Program-made: the position numbers and the translations under genes
Notes under the pieces: model-generated
Databases searched by the model: none
Told to the model about the DNA's origin: nothing
The model's input: the letters and a program-made list of their open reading frames with translations, nothing else
Part shown: positions 20,277-29,054 of the stretch, piece by piece
How positions within the stretch are numbered: position 1 is the first letter of the stretch
How the letters are laid out: the number at the start of each line of letters is the position of its first letter
NCBI GenBank assembly: GCA_964520905.1
Contig: CAZFQL010000012.1
Location: forward strand, 1-64,000
Direction of reading: 5' to 3'
Length of the DNA stretch: 64,000 nt
DNA from: JAGVIE01 sp964520905
GTDB taxonomy: Bacteria; Bacteroidota; Ignavibacteria; UBA10030; SZUA-254

Positions 20277-20784
20277 AAAGAAATCTCTCGCGTCGCTGTC
20301 AAAAAAACTCAAACGCATCCGCATGATAGTCATGGATGTAGACGGAGTACTAACGGACGGCTCGATAATTTACAGTTCCGATGGAATAGAATCTAAAAAG
20401 TTCAACGTTCACGATGGATATGGTATCTTTCGTGCACGGGGTAAAGGACTGAAATTTTCAATCATCTCGGGACGCACATCGAAGGTCACAAGTCTGCGGG
20501 CGAAAAGACTGGAGATCGCGGATGTATATCAAGGATCGGAGGATAAAGTATCGGTGTTTCAGAACATCAAGAGCAAATATAATCTTCAGTATGATGATGT
20601 TTGCTTTATCGGTGATGATGAGTTTGATCTTCCTCTGCTGCGCAAAGTAGGTTTCAGTGCCGCTCCTGCCGATGCTATCGAAGCGGTAAGAAAAGAAGTA
20701 GATTATGTCACGCTTGCTGACGGCGGGCGCGGTGCAGTGCGCGAAGTTATCGATGCTGTACTGCGGGCAAAGAAATTATTATAG
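20266..20784 (+). CDS. kdsC: 3-deoxy-8-phosphooctulonate phosphatase (HAD family)
   Basis: 172 residues. It removes the phosphate from Kdo 8-phosphate. HAD motif I is VMDVDGVLTDGSI near residue 24 with both nucleophile and acid Asp; motif II is the Ser in SIISGRT; motif III/IV are the Lys in EDKVSVF and GDDEFDLPLL. The small size and lack of a cap are typical of the tetrameric C0-type KdsC. The frame begins with TTG at 20266, inside the end of kdsA, giving translational coupling; a later ATG inside the HAD strand would remove a conserved N-terminus, so TTG is preferred. Confidence 0.94.
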   Translation: MASKKKSLASLSKKLKRIRMIVMDVDGVLTDGSIIYSSDGIESKKFNVHDGYGIFRARGKGLKFSIISGRTSKVTSLRAKRLEIADVYQGSEDKVSVFQNIKSKYNLQYDDVCFIGDDEFDLPLLRKVGFSAAPADAIEAVRKEVDYVTLADGGRGAVREVIDAVLRAKKLL

Positions 20785-20796
20785 AATGGTTTAACC

Positions 20797-21783
20797 ATGA
20801 TAGATAAAAAAACGATTATTGAAAAAGGCAAAAACGTTATCCGCATCGAAGCGGATGCAGTAGCAATGCTGGAAAACCGAATTGGTGATGATTTTGCCAG
20901 AGCGGTGGAAATGATAGCCGGATCCAAAGGCAGAGTTGTGATTGCGGGAATGGGAAAGTCGGGGATTGTTGCAAGAAAGATAGTCGCGACACTTAATTCA
21001 ACAGGCACACCCGCAATGTTCCTTCATCCATCCGATGCAGTTCACGGTGACTTTGGAATGGTGCGCAAAGAAGATGTTGTCATTTGCATTTCGAAGAGCG
21101 GCGATACTGCGGAATTGAATCAACTGATTCCATTATTCAAGCGTATTGGAGTTCCGATCATCAGTATAGTCGGAAATTTAAATTCTAAACTTGCCCTTGA
21201 AGCTGATTTAATATTAGATATCAGCGTGAAAGAGGAAGCTTGTCCGTACGATCTTGCCCCGACATCATCAACTACCGCGACTCTTGTAATGGGCGATGCA
21301 TTGGCAATGGCGCTGCTTGAGAAGAGAAATTTCACAAAGGAAGATTTCGCGCTTTATCATCCGGGCGGTACGCTTGGCCGGCGACTTCTATTAAAGATCG
21401 AAGAATTGATGGTATCGGGTGATGCAGTTCCCAGAGTAAAACAAAATGTACCGATTAGGGATGCGATATTAGAGATGACATCCAAACGACTCGGCGCTAC
21501 TTGTGTTGTAGATAATAACGGCAGGCTCGAAGGTGTTATCACTGATGGAGATCTTCGCCGTCTGCTTCAAAAGACAACCGATCTCACACACCTCACCGCA
21601 GAAATGATGATGACGCGGCATCCCAAAACGATCATGAAAGATTTGCTTGCCGCGGTCGCGCTTCAGGAAATGGAAGCTCATAAAATAACTCAGCTCATCG
21701 TTGTAGATGAAGATCATCGTCCGATAGGGATGATTCATCTTCATGAATTGGTAGCAGCCGGGCTTGGCGGGGAAAATCAGTAA
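20797..21783 (+). CDS. kdsD: Arabinose-5-phosphate isomerase (KpsF/GutQ family)
   Basis: 328 residues, a SIS domain near 40-180 followed by two CBS domains near 210-325. It turns ribulose 5-phosphate into arabinose 5-phosphate, the substrate of KdsA. Key stretches are GMGKSGIVARKIVATLNSTG, HGDFGMV, ISKSGDTAEL and LAPTSSTTATLVMGDALA. The CBS pair has GVITDGDLRR and the second-domain motif IVVDEDHRPIGMIHLHEL. It starts 12 bases after kdsC. Because KdsD, KdsA and KdsC are adjacent, the pathway from ribulose 5-phosphate to free Kdo is complete here; the CMP-Kdo synthetase KdsB is not in this window. Confidence 0.96.
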   Translation: MIDKKTIIEKGKNVIRIEADAVAMLENRIGDDFARAVEMIAGSKGRVVIAGMGKSGIVARKIVATLNSTGTPAMFLHPSDAVHGDFGMVRKEDVVICISKSGDTAELNQLIPLFKRIGVPIISIVGNLNSKLALEADLILDISVKEEACPYDLAPTSSTTATLVMGDALAMALLEKRNFTKEDFALYHPGGTLGRRLLLKIEELMVSGDAVPRVKQNVPIRDAILEMTSKRLGATCVVDNNGRLEGVITDGDLRRLLQKTTDLTHLTAEMMMTRHPKTIMKDLLAAVALQEMEAHKITQLIVVDEDHRPIGMIHLHELVAAGLGGENQ

Positions 21784-21786
21784 TCA

Positions 21787-22383
21787 ATGCAAACGGAAAT
21801 AGTGAAAAGCAATAAAATGGTCGTTCGCAGTACAGCGCTAACCGTTCTCTGCTCTTTTCTTTTAACGATAAGTTCTTTGATTCTTGTCGGGTGTGAAGAA
21901 AAGGTTAAACCGGCTGTAACATCCTTCGGAATGAATAAAGATATTCCCTCTCAGGAGAGCTGGAACGCAACAATAACATTTACCGATTCGGGCAGGGTAA
22001 CCGGCATTCTTCGTGCCGGACATATTATGGTGTTGGATGATAAAAACATCACCCTGATGGATTCCGATATCAAGGTAGATTTTTATGATGAAAATCAAAA
22101 CCACACTTCCGTTCTCACTGCAAAACGCGGAGTTGTCAACGATATCACTCACGATTTTGAGGCACATGAGAATGTCATCGTTGTGAACGACAGTGGAACT
22201 ACTCTGCGAACTCAGGAACTATATTGGACAAATTCAACCCAGAAAATACATACACCTGCATATGTTGAAATAAACTCACCCAAAGAGCAACTACAGGGAC
22301 AAGGTTTCGAATCCGACCAGAGTCTTGTGAATTATACTATCTATAAACCAACCGGCAGGGTAAAAACAGGTGATCCGAAGTAA
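21787..22383 (+). CDS. lptC: LPS export ABC transporter periplasmic protein LptC
   Basis: 198 residues with one N-terminal membrane anchor (TVLCSFLLTISSLILVG) followed by Cys-Glu-Glu, which could be a lipobox, then a beta-jellyroll of the LptC/OstA type: FTDSGRVTGILRAGHI, DIKVDFYDEN, TAKRGVVNDITHDFEAHENV and TEELYW-like RTQELYWTN. LptC binds the LptBFG complex in the inner membrane and passes LPS to LptA. It begins 3 bases after kdsD and overlaps the next gene by 14 bases. In E. coli the same gene order kdsD-kdsC-lptC-lptA-lptB is found. Confidence 0.9.
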   Translation: MQTEIVKSNKMVVRSTALTVLCSFLLTISSLILVGCEEKVKPAVTSFGMNKDIPSQESWNATITFTDSGRVTGILRAGHIMVLDDKNITLMDSDIKVDFYDENQNHTSVLTAKRGVVNDITHDFEAHENVIVVNDSGTTLRTQELYWTNSTQKIHTPAYVEINSPKEQLQGQGFESDQSLVNYTIYKPTGRVKTGDPK

Positions 22384-23653
22384 GAAAATAATCATCCGTG
22401 CTATTTTGCATTGCCTCATTATGGCGATTCTATTCATAATTTTCTGCAGGGTTCAATATGCTCAACAGAAAGAAGATGTGTCGCTCGATCACGCCGATAG
22501 TCTGGTAGGGCTGGAAATCAACGGTGAAAAAGCACGTCAGCTTATTGGGCATGTTCGGCTTCATCAGGGAAGCACGATAATTACATGTGACAGCGCGATC
22601 CAATATCTTGCAACTCAAAAAATCTCGATGCATGGTGTTGTTGAAGTTCGTGACGATACTTTGCGGATGGTTGGAGCAAGCGGAATGTATTATCCCGATC
22701 TCCGAATCGCAGAGGCATTCGATCGTGTTCTTCTCGAGGATCCGGGTACGGTACTGCGGGCTGGTTACGGTAAATATTTCGTCAACGAAAAGAAAGCCTA
22801 CTTCAAGACGAATGTGGTAGTGGAAGATTCAACTTCGGTGCTCACTGCAAACGAGTTGACATATTTCCGGGAGGATCAAAAATCGATCGCTCAGGGAAAT
22901 GTAAAAATTGTGAATGCGAAGAATGGCATTACGATATTCGGAGATCTTTTCGAAAATTATAAGAAAAATCATTACAGCAAAGTCACAGGGAAACCCAGGC
23001 TGATACAAATCGATACTGACAGGAAAGAGAAAACCGATACGCTTGAAGTTACTGCAAAACTGTTGGAATCGTATCAGGATACGCTTGAACGGCTTATCGC
23101 TACCGATAGCGTGAGGATTATCCGGGGCGAACTCGCCGCCGAAGCCGGTCATTGCACTTATTATACCGATCTCGACAGTATCATTCTACAACGCCAGCCG
23201 TTTATTTGGTATGCATCGAGCGGCTCGGATGAAAATCAGGTTTCAGGTGAATCAATTTTCATAAAGCTTGATAAACGAAAACTCAAAACGGTATTCGTTC
23301 GTGATAGGGCTGTTGCAATATCGCGCGCGGATTCGCTCTATATCGGTCGGTTCAATCAGATGAGCGGACAGGAAATGACGCTTCATTTTGCCGATGATAA
23401 AATTCAGCGTGTTGATGTTAATATGACCGCTACAAGTTTGTACTATCTATTCGATAAAGGAAAAGGAAACGGTTTAAATAAATCTACAGGCGATCAGATT
23501 CGGATGACGTTCATTGACGGGAAGATCGATAAGATCAACGCGATCTCAAATGTCGAAGGTCAATATTACCCCGAGAAAATGGTGAAAGGAAAAGAAACAG
23601 ATTTCAATTTACCTGAATATAATTGGCGGGAAAACAGACCGCGGAAGAAATAG
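22370..23653 (+). CDS. OstA-like LPS transport protein (LptA/LptD N-terminal-like)
   Basis: 427 residues with an N-terminal signal anchor (ILHCLIMAILFIIFCRV) and repeated OstA-type beta-strand motifs: LIGHVRLHQGSTIITCDSA, ADSLTY-like TANELTYFREDQKSIAQGN, and ISNVEGQYYPEK near the end. It is more than twice the length of LptA (about 185 residues) but lacks the LptD barrel, matching the long OstA-like protein found in Bacteroidota and relatives. It should form or extend the periplasmic LPS bridge. The start is GTG at 22370, inside lptC. I leave the symbol empty because it is not a standard LptA. Confidence 0.86.
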   Translation: MIRSKKIIIRAILHCLIMAILFIIFCRVQYAQQKEDVSLDHADSLVGLEINGEKARQLIGHVRLHQGSTIITCDSAIQYLATQKISMHGVVEVRDDTLRMVGASGMYYPDLRIAEAFDRVLLEDPGTVLRAGYGKYFVNEKKAYFKTNVVVEDSTSVLTANELTYFREDQKSIAQGNVKIVNAKNGITIFGDLFENYKKNHYSKVTGKPRLIQIDTDRKEKTDTLEVTAKLLESYQDTLERLIATDSVRIIRGELAAEAGHCTYYTDLDSIILQRQPFIWYASSGSDENQVSGESIFIKLDKRKLKTVFVRDRAVAISRADSLYIGRFNQMSGQEMTLHFADDKIQRVDVNMTATSLYYLFDKGKGNGLNKSTGDQIRMTFIDGKIDKINAISNVEGQYYPEKMVKGKETDFNLPEYNWRENRPRKK

Positions 23654-23708
23654 TCATTTGCAGAGTGTCATTTGTTATTTTTATCTTAACAGAGAAATTG
23701 TATATTGA

Positions 23709-24509
23709 ATGAAAATGAATAACCAAGCTGAAAATATAAATCAATCGCAGCAGCAGTCCACCGATGTATCGGAGGTAAGTGTACTAAGCTCTAAAGGATT
23801 GTTCAAGCGGTACAAGAAACGCTACGTGGTGAACGATGTCAGTGTTGAAGTACGGCAGGGCGAAGTTGTCGGATTACTCGGACCCAATGGAGCGGGCAAG
23901 ACAACAACCTTTTACATGATCGTTGGAATGATAAAGCCGACTGATGGAAAAGTGTTTTTTAATGATACAGAGATTACAAGAGAACCGATGTATAAACGCG
24001 CAAGAATGGGCATCGGCTATCTTTCGCAGGAAGCATCTGTTTTTCGAAAGTTGACCGTCAAAGATAACATTACTGCCGTGCTTGAAGTTATGGGTTTTTC
24101 TAAGAAAGAACGTGAAGAACGATGTCAGCAGTTGTTGGACGATTTTGGATTAAATCAAATAGCAAAAAGTCAGGGATATATGCTTTCGGGGGGTGAACGC
24201 CGCCGGACAGAAATTGCACGGGCGCTTGCAACCCGACCTAAATTCATCCTGCTTGATGAACCGTTCGCGGGAATCGATCCTATTGCAGTCGAAGATATTA
24301 TGCGTATCGTTCAGGGCTTGAAGAATCGCGGCATAGGCGTACTTGTAACTGATCATAATGTTCACGAAACGCTGTCAATCACCGACCGTTCCTATCTTCT
24401 CTTCGAAGGAAAAATAATCAAATCCGGTTCAGCGGAGCTTCTTGCAAACGATCCGGAAGCGCGGCGTCTTTACTTGGGCGAGAAATTTAAACTGGATCGA
24501 TACGAATAA
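23709..24509 (+). CDS. lptB: LPS export ABC transporter ATP-binding protein
   Basis: 266 residues. The ABC ATPase powers extraction of LPS by LptFG. Walker A is GPNGAGKT near residues 58-65, the Q-loop SQEASVF, the signature LSGGERRRTEIARAL near 157, and Walker B FILLDEPFAGIDPIAV near 181. GIGYLSQEASVFRKLTV and the GIDPIAVEDI segment identify LptB specifically. It has about 28 extra hydrophilic residues before the first conserved strand, rich in Gln and Asn; a Met at residue 3 is an alternative start. It is the last gene of the kds-lpt cluster. LptF and LptG are not in this window. Confidence 0.95.
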   Translation: MKMNNQAENINQSQQQSTDVSEVSVLSSKGLFKRYKKRYVVNDVSVEVRQGEVVGLLGPNGAGKTTTFYMIVGMIKPTDGKVFFNDTEITREPMYKRARMGIGYLSQEASVFRKLTVKDNITAVLEVMGFSKKEREERCQQLLDDFGLNQIAKSQGYMLSGGERRRTEIARALATRPKFILLDEPFAGIDPIAVEDIMRIVQGLKNRGIGVLVTDHNVHETLSITDRSYLLFEGKIIKSGSAELLANDPEARRLYLGEKFKLDRYE

Positions 24510-24540
24510 CGGTCATAACATTTCTGAATTAGATTATCAT

Positions 24541-25944
24541 TTACTTCTCGCCTGCCCTAAACTCGGTCCACGGTTGAGATGGACGATCTTTTAGAAGCCC
24601 GTTCATCCAATCGAATTGCGAATGAGCTTCAAGATATTTCTTCGCATCGAATGACATCCCGCATGCTTGTCCCCACCGGGCAGCAAACGACATTTGCTTT
24701 GCCATCTTTGAATCCACCACTTTCGCATCGATAGAACCACCGGGACTGTACGGTTCACCGCCGCTTGAAAACTTCGGGTCGAGGTCGTCGTGCGCGCAAA
24801 GTGTCCGGCTGCTCGGATTGTTCATCTTTAAATATGCATCGTAATGATCCGATTCGAAAGACTTCGCTGTCTCTATATTTATCTTACCTGTATTATCCTT
24901 CATCAGTTGCTTCCACCTAACTCTGCGGGAAACTGAAGAATATTTGATGTTCGTCTCTTCACTCTTTGTTTCGAACCGAAGGATATTTAAATTTTCCGCG
25001 ACATTCGAGCCGGTGAAATATCCATCCTTCTTTTTTTCGAATCCAACATATTTCAAACCGAGTTCGAGTCGGGCAATTTCATTCGTGTTGATATCACCCA
25101 ACAACCAGGCATTAGCGTAACCGCCGTTGTTATCCTTCTTCATCATCTCGCACCATTCATCTATATTATTCGCGTATTGTGTGGCGTGCCGCATGCGTGA
25201 AAATTCAGGAGCACCCTTCTCATCGAATGGAAAGAATCCGCCGATTGTAGTTTCTGAACCGACAAGCCCGGCATCCGTTACAAAGAAATCTGTACCGCTG
25301 TGAATAAAACCGGTGAATGCCTGCATCAAAATGCGGTGACCTTTCTCCGGCAGAATATCCAGAATAATATTGCAGAAAGGGTCTTGATATCCGACCATCG
25401 AATTATGTCCAAGAACGATTCCGCCGTCAGTAGTCATACTGCCGGTTGCAATGAACGAACTGCACGATTGTTTCTTTGGTTCAGGTGAATTAGTTTTAAA
25501 GGAATCTTTCACTGTGGGCCACCAGTACCATATAAGCTCCATGTAGCCATTGAGCGCAACAAGTTCATCACGTGTTGTTGATATGCCGGCTGTTTTCATT
25601 CCTTCAACCATCGCATCGATTTCTGCAATATTCTCTGAATCGACTTTCGCAGTAAGAATCTCTCCGGCTTTTCCAACAAGCCACGACCACTCCATCGCGC
25701 TTTGATATTTCCATTCTTCACTCAATATCCGCAACGCATCCTTGATTTCTTTGGCGAGAAGATAACCATGCTGGAATCCTCGTTCCTTTGGCGATCCTTC
25801 GAGGTGAAGATAAATCCAGCCGTTCTTTTCATGTCGATTTGATTTCGTCAGCCAGGATTGTTGCTCTTGCGTCAGAGAATCGGCGGTTTGCGCCTGAAGC
25901 AGTATTGGAAACAGGAGAACAAAAAGGATAAAATATTTTTTCAT
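24541..25944 (-). CDS. Secreted C45/phospholipase B-like Ntn hydrolase
   Basis: 467 residues with a signal peptide (MKKYFILFVLLFPILLQAQ). The conserved early segment is LEGSPKERGFQHGYLLAKEI, and the candidate Ntn nucleophile is Cys161 in KKQSCSSFIATG. GGIVLGHNSMVGYQDPF and LVGSETTIGGFFPFD follow, typical of the phospholipase B-like/acyl-coenzyme A:6-APA acyltransferase superfamily. Such proteins usually mature by self-cleavage before the Cys. The substrate could be a lipid amide or ester or a peptide. It converges with lptB with 31 bases between stops. The RSRTLCAHDD-like segment SRTLCAHDDLDP near residue 385 is also a family feature. Confidence 0.85.
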   Translation of the reverse strand: MKKYFILFVLLFPILLQAQTADSLTQEQQSWLTKSNRHEKNGWIYLHLEGSPKERGFQHGYLLAKEIKDALRILSEEWKYQSAMEWSWLVGKAGEILTAKVDSENIAEIDAMVEGMKTAGISTTRDELVALNGYMELIWYWWPTVKDSFKTNSPEPKKQSCSSFIATGSMTTDGGIVLGHNSMVGYQDPFCNIILDILPEKGHRILMQAFTGFIHSGTDFFVTDAGLVGSETTIGGFFPFDEKGAPEFSRMRHATQYANNIDEWCEMMKKDNNGGYANAWLLGDINTNEIARLELGLKYVGFEKKKDGYFTGSNVAENLNILRFETKSEETNIKYSSVSRRVRWKQLMKDNTGKINIETAKSFESDHYDAYLKMNNPSSRTLCAHDDLDPKFSSGGEPYSPGGSIDAKVVDSKMAKQMSFAARWGQACGMSFDAKKYLEAHSQFDWMNGLLKDRPSQPWTEFRAGEK

Positions 25945-25961
25945 ATAGATCTCCTATAATA

Positions 25962-27326
25962 TTATTTAATCCAAACAGTTTTGATGTTGACAAATTCTTT
26001 TATTCCGTATATACTCAATTCACGTCCATAACCTGAATTCTTCACCCCACCGAACGGCAACCGAGGATCGGATACGACCATACCATTGATAAATACTGAA
26101 CCGCTTTCAAGCTCGTCGATGAATCGTTGTTTTTCGTTTTCAATTTTTGTCCAGGCGCTTGCACCCAAACCAAACTGTGTATCGTTTGCAAGCTTTATTG
26201 CTTCATCTATATTTCTGACTTTAAATAGTGAAGCAACAGGTCCGAACAATTCTTGTGTATATGCCGGACTATTTTTGGGAATATCACTAAGTATTGTTGG
26301 AAGATAAAAATTCCCGGGTTTATCGATTCTCTTACCTCTGGTGAGAATATGCGCTCCCATCTTAACCGATGTTTGCACCTGATGGTCCAGTTCATAAAGT
26401 AATGCAGGCGTTGCAAGCGGACCTATGTCGCAATCATCCAATAATGGATCTGAAACTTTTAACTTGTTCATCCCTTCGATGAATAGAGCGGTGAACTCTT
26501 TATAGATTTTTCCGTGAACAATGAACCGTTTAGCTGCGATACAAGATTGACCGTTGTTGATTGTTCGGGCTTTTACAGCGGTATTCGCTGCAAGTTCGAT
26601 GTTTGCGCTCGGCATCACGATGAAAGGATCACTGCCGCCAAGTTCGAGAACCGTTTTCTTTATGACTTTTCCTGCAATGCTCGCTACCATTTTTCCAGCC
26701 GGTTCGCTCCCTGTCAAAGTTACTGCTTTAACACGATTGTCCTCGATTAGGTTCTGGACTTTTTCAGAACCTATCAGCAATGTTTGAAATACACCTTCAG
26801 GAAAACCAGCGCGCCTAAAGACATCCTCAATAGCGAGGGCACACTGTGGGACATTCGATGAATGCTTAAGTAATCCAACATTTCCAGCCATTAAAGCCGG
26901 TGCGGCAAATCTGAATACTTGCCAGAACGGAAAATTCCATGGCATGACTGCGAGAATTATCCCAAGCGGCTGGTAGCGGATATAACTTTTGGAAGCGTTG
27001 GTTTGGACGATCTCGTCGGCAAGAAATCGTTCGGCATTTTCAGCATAATACCGGCAGACCCATGCGCACTTTGCCGCTTCTTCAGCCGCCGCCCACAATG
27101 GTTTGCCCATCTCCGTTGTCATGATTCGACCTAATATAGTCTTTTCATTCTCAAGTAAGTCCGCCGCGCAGTGCATCATCGCGGCACGGTCTGTGAAAGA
27201 TGTTTTACTGTAAGTCTGAAAAACATCTGCGGCAAGCTTGAGTTTTTTTTCGATGTCAATTTCAGAAAGCGGATTGAATGTTTTGAGAACTTCTCCGGTT
27301 GCAGGATTGATTGATGCTATGGGCAT
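25962..27326 (-). CDS. gabD: NAD(P)-dependent succinate-semialdehyde dehydrogenase
   Basis: 454 residues of the aldehyde dehydrogenase superfamily. Catalytic residues are visible: Asn131 in MPWNFPFW, Glu228 in LELGGSDPF, and the thiol nucleophile Cys262 in NNGQSCIAAKRF. The start MPIASINPATGEVLKTF and the residue context QSCIAAKRF are typical of the short Sad/GabD-type enzymes, which oxidise succinate semialdehyde to succinate. Other aldehydes are possible substrates. It begins 86 bases after the VOC gene, with two small palindromes between, and ends 17 bases before the start of the Ntn hydrolase gene. Confidence 0.9.
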   Translation of the reverse strand: MPIASINPATGEVLKTFNPLSEIDIEKKLKLAADVFQTYSKTSFTDRAAMMHCAADLLENEKTILGRIMTTEMGKPLWAAAEEAAKCAWVCRYYAENAERFLADEIVQTNASKSYIRYQPLGIILAVMPWNFPFWQVFRFAAPALMAGNVGLLKHSSNVPQCALAIEDVFRRAGFPEGVFQTLLIGSEKVQNLIEDNRVKAVTLTGSEPAGKMVASIAGKVIKKTVLELGGSDPFIVMPSANIELAANTAVKARTINNGQSCIAAKRFIVHGKIYKEFTALFIEGMNKLKVSDPLLDDCDIGPLATPALLYELDHQVQTSVKMGAHILTRGKRIDKPGNFYLPTILSDIPKNSPAYTQELFGPVASLFKVRNIDEAIKLANDTQFGLGASAWTKIENEKQRFIDELESGSVFINGMVVSDPRLPFGGVKNSGYGRELSIYGIKEFVNIKTVWIK

Positions 27327-27344
27327 ATTATCAATTCAAAAGTC

Positions 27345-27374
27345 TCCGCCAGAGGCGGATGCGCCTTTGGCGCA
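27345..27374. repeat. Paired mini-palindromes between VOC and gabD genes
   Basis: Two perfect hairpins sit back to back: TCCGCC-AGA-GGCGGA (27345-27359) and TGCGCC-TTT-GGCGCA (27360-27374). Each has 6-bp arms and a 3-base loop. A poly-A stretch follows on the plus strand. They could be a dispersed palindromic repeat or an mRNA processing or attenuation signal. Confidence 0.75.
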
Positions 27375-27411
27375 AAAATGTAAAAATAAAAAAAGGTTAT
27401 CATCGATATTC

Positions 27412-27777
27412 TTATTCAGAGGAGAGAACAAATTGATTCCCTTCAGAGTCTATAAGCTGCGCATATGTTCCCCATGGCGCTTCTGTTGGAGGAACTTTGA
27501 ATTCGACGCCGCTTGTTTTCAATTCTTCATACGTTTTCTTTACATCAACGCATGTAAGCGCGAGATTCATATAAGTACCGATGCGGCTTTCTTGTCCCGG
27601 TGGCGTAAATAAGACAATCTTCGTTTGAGAATTCTCTATCTCCAATTCAATCCATCGTGAGTTATCGTTGAATCGTTGATCGGTCAAGAGTTTGAATCCC
27701 AGATTCCCGGTGTAAAATTTAAGCGCTCTATCATAATCTTTTACAGGAATGCTGACGAACTTGATGTGAGTTATCAT
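27412..27777 (-). CDS. VOC family (glyoxalase-like) protein
   Basis: 121 residues with the two babb modules of the vicinal oxygen chelate fold. The N-terminus HIKFVSIPVKDYDRALKFY and a central GFKLLTDQRFNDNSRWIELE are standard for small single-domain members, and the C-terminal half has APWGTYAQLIDSEGNQF, which includes a possible metal-ligand Glu. The first metal position would be His4. Members range from glyoxalase I to antibiotic resistance and dioxygenases, so the substrate is unknown. It starts 1 base after the purE stop and is thus in an operon with purE. Confidence 0.88.
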   Translation of the reverse strand: MITHIKFVSIPVKDYDRALKFYTGNLGFKLLTDQRFNDNSRWIELEIENSQTKIVLFTPPGQESRIGTYMNLALTCVDVKKTYEELKTSGVEFKVPPTEAPWGTYAQLIDSEGNQFVLSSE

Positions 27778-27778
27778 C

Positions 27779-28300
27779 CTACATCTTCTTAAGAAATTGT
27801 TTGTAATCGATTTTTTCCAGCTCGCGGATATTTTGCTCGACTTTTCGCTTGAGCGCTTTCTTGAATTCTTTAAGTTTCTTGGCTATTCTTTCATCGCAGT
27901 GGGCAACTATTTGCACAGCGAGAATAGCGGCATTCTGAGCGCCGTTCAGCGCGACGGTAGCTACGGGAATTCCCGAAGGCATTTGAAGTATGGAAAGTAT
28001 CGAATCCCATCCGCCAATTGAGTTGCTCGATTTGATTGGAACACCGATTACCGGCAGTGTGGTCATTGATGCGATGACGCCGGGAAGATGTGCCGCGCCG
28101 CCGGCTCCGGCGATAATTACTTTTATCCCGCGCTTCGATGCTGTGGTCGCGTACTTAGCGGCACGCTCAGGCGTGCGATGGGCTGAGGCGATCGTTATCT
28201 CGAATGGTATCCCGAATGATTCCAACATCTCTGCGGCTTCAGCCATGATCGGTAAATCTGATTTACTTCCCATTACAATTCCAATAAGTGGTTTTTTCAT
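27779..28300 (-). CDS. purE: 5-(carboxyamino)imidazole ribonucleotide mutase
   Basis: About 173 residues. PurE moves the carboxyl group of N5-CAIR to C4 in purine biosynthesis. Signatures are GIVMGSKSDLPIM at the N-terminus, ASAHRTPERA with the catalytic His, AGAGGAAHLPGVIAS, TTLPVIGVPI and ILQMPSGIPVATV. Start 28300 is chosen because AAGGA sits 8 bases upstream and gives MKKPLIGIVMGS; an ATG five codons upstream at 28315 overlaps that site. A basic C-terminal extension of about 25 residues (KEFKKALKRKVEQN) goes beyond the usual end. No purK is present in this window. Confidence 0.96.
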   Translation of the reverse strand: MKKPLIGIVMGSKSDLPIMAEAAEMLESFGIPFEITIASAHRTPERAAKYATTASKRGIKVIIAGAGGAAHLPGVIASMTTLPVIGVPIKSSNSIGGWDSILSILQMPSGIPVATVALNGAQNAAILAVQIVAHCDERIAKKLKEFKKALKRKVEQNIRELEKIDYKQFLKKM

Positions 28301-28328
28301 ATTGATATCCTTCATTTTAAAATTAATA

Positions 28329-29018
28329 TTAGAAATTTATTCCTAATGAGACCGATGGCGAAAAAAAACTGTATGATAAATGATTTATTTCGTCGTTTTG
28401 TATTATGTACGATATCTCCGCATTTAAGTGGACAACTGTTACGATACGAAAACCAATTCCAAAATTTGAGATTATTCCCCAGCCCCATTGTTTTTTATCA
28501 GGTTCAGTTACAATGTCTCGGATACCTACGATTGGTCCAAAAGCGATTGATGGATAAATCCATTTGTAATGAGGAAGCCATATGATGAATGGACAGTATC
28601 CACCACCCCCTTCGATTTTGCTGATATCAAAAACTACTCCGACCATCGGCATTAAACCAAAACGTAATGTGTTCATTGAGTCATTTAAGGCAATAAGACT
28701 ACCAATAGATAATCCATTTCGTTGATTTTTGTCATCATCCTCAGATATATCCTTCCATGCTTTAATTTGTAATGAGACATGATTGCTAATTCCAAATCGG
28801 AAAAGGAACTCTTCACCTGGTGACGTATTTTGATTAACACGATCGGGTCGCGTTTCGGCAAGGCTCGAATATCCTGCAATAGCTTGTCCATCATTGTATT
28901 GTAATGGTTGAGGAGGTAGATTTAGTGATGGACTATAGACTAAGCTTGATATGCAACCAATCGCCTGAAAAATTAGAAATAAGAGAAGAAATAAAAATGG
29001 TTTTTCCAGTTTGTTCAT
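28329..29018 (-). CDS. Hypothetical outer membrane beta-barrel lipoprotein
   Basis: 229 residues. The N-terminus FLFLLLFLIFQAIGC resembles a lipoprotein signal with Cys near residue 22. The remainder is a series of amphipathic strands with many Gly and aromatic residues, ending in SVSLGINF with a terminal Phe, as in outer-membrane barrels. I do not recognise a family. It lies between a PH-domain membrane protein gene and purE on the same strand, with a 28-base gap to purE. Confidence 0.65.
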   Translation of the reverse strand: MNKLEKPFLFLLLFLIFQAIGCISSLVYSPSLNLPPQPLQYNDGQAIAGYSSLAETRPDRVNQNTSPGEEFLFRFGISNHVSLQIKAWKDISEDDDKNQRNGLSIGSLIALNDSMNTLRFGLMPMVGVVFDISKIEGGGGYCPFIIWLPHYKWIYPSIAFGPIVGIRDIVTEPDKKQWGWGIISNFGIGFRIVTVVHLNAEISYIIQNDEINHLSYSFFSPSVSLGINF

Positions 29019-29054
29019 CTTGATGCTTGACTCAAGCTTTCTATTACTTCGAAT

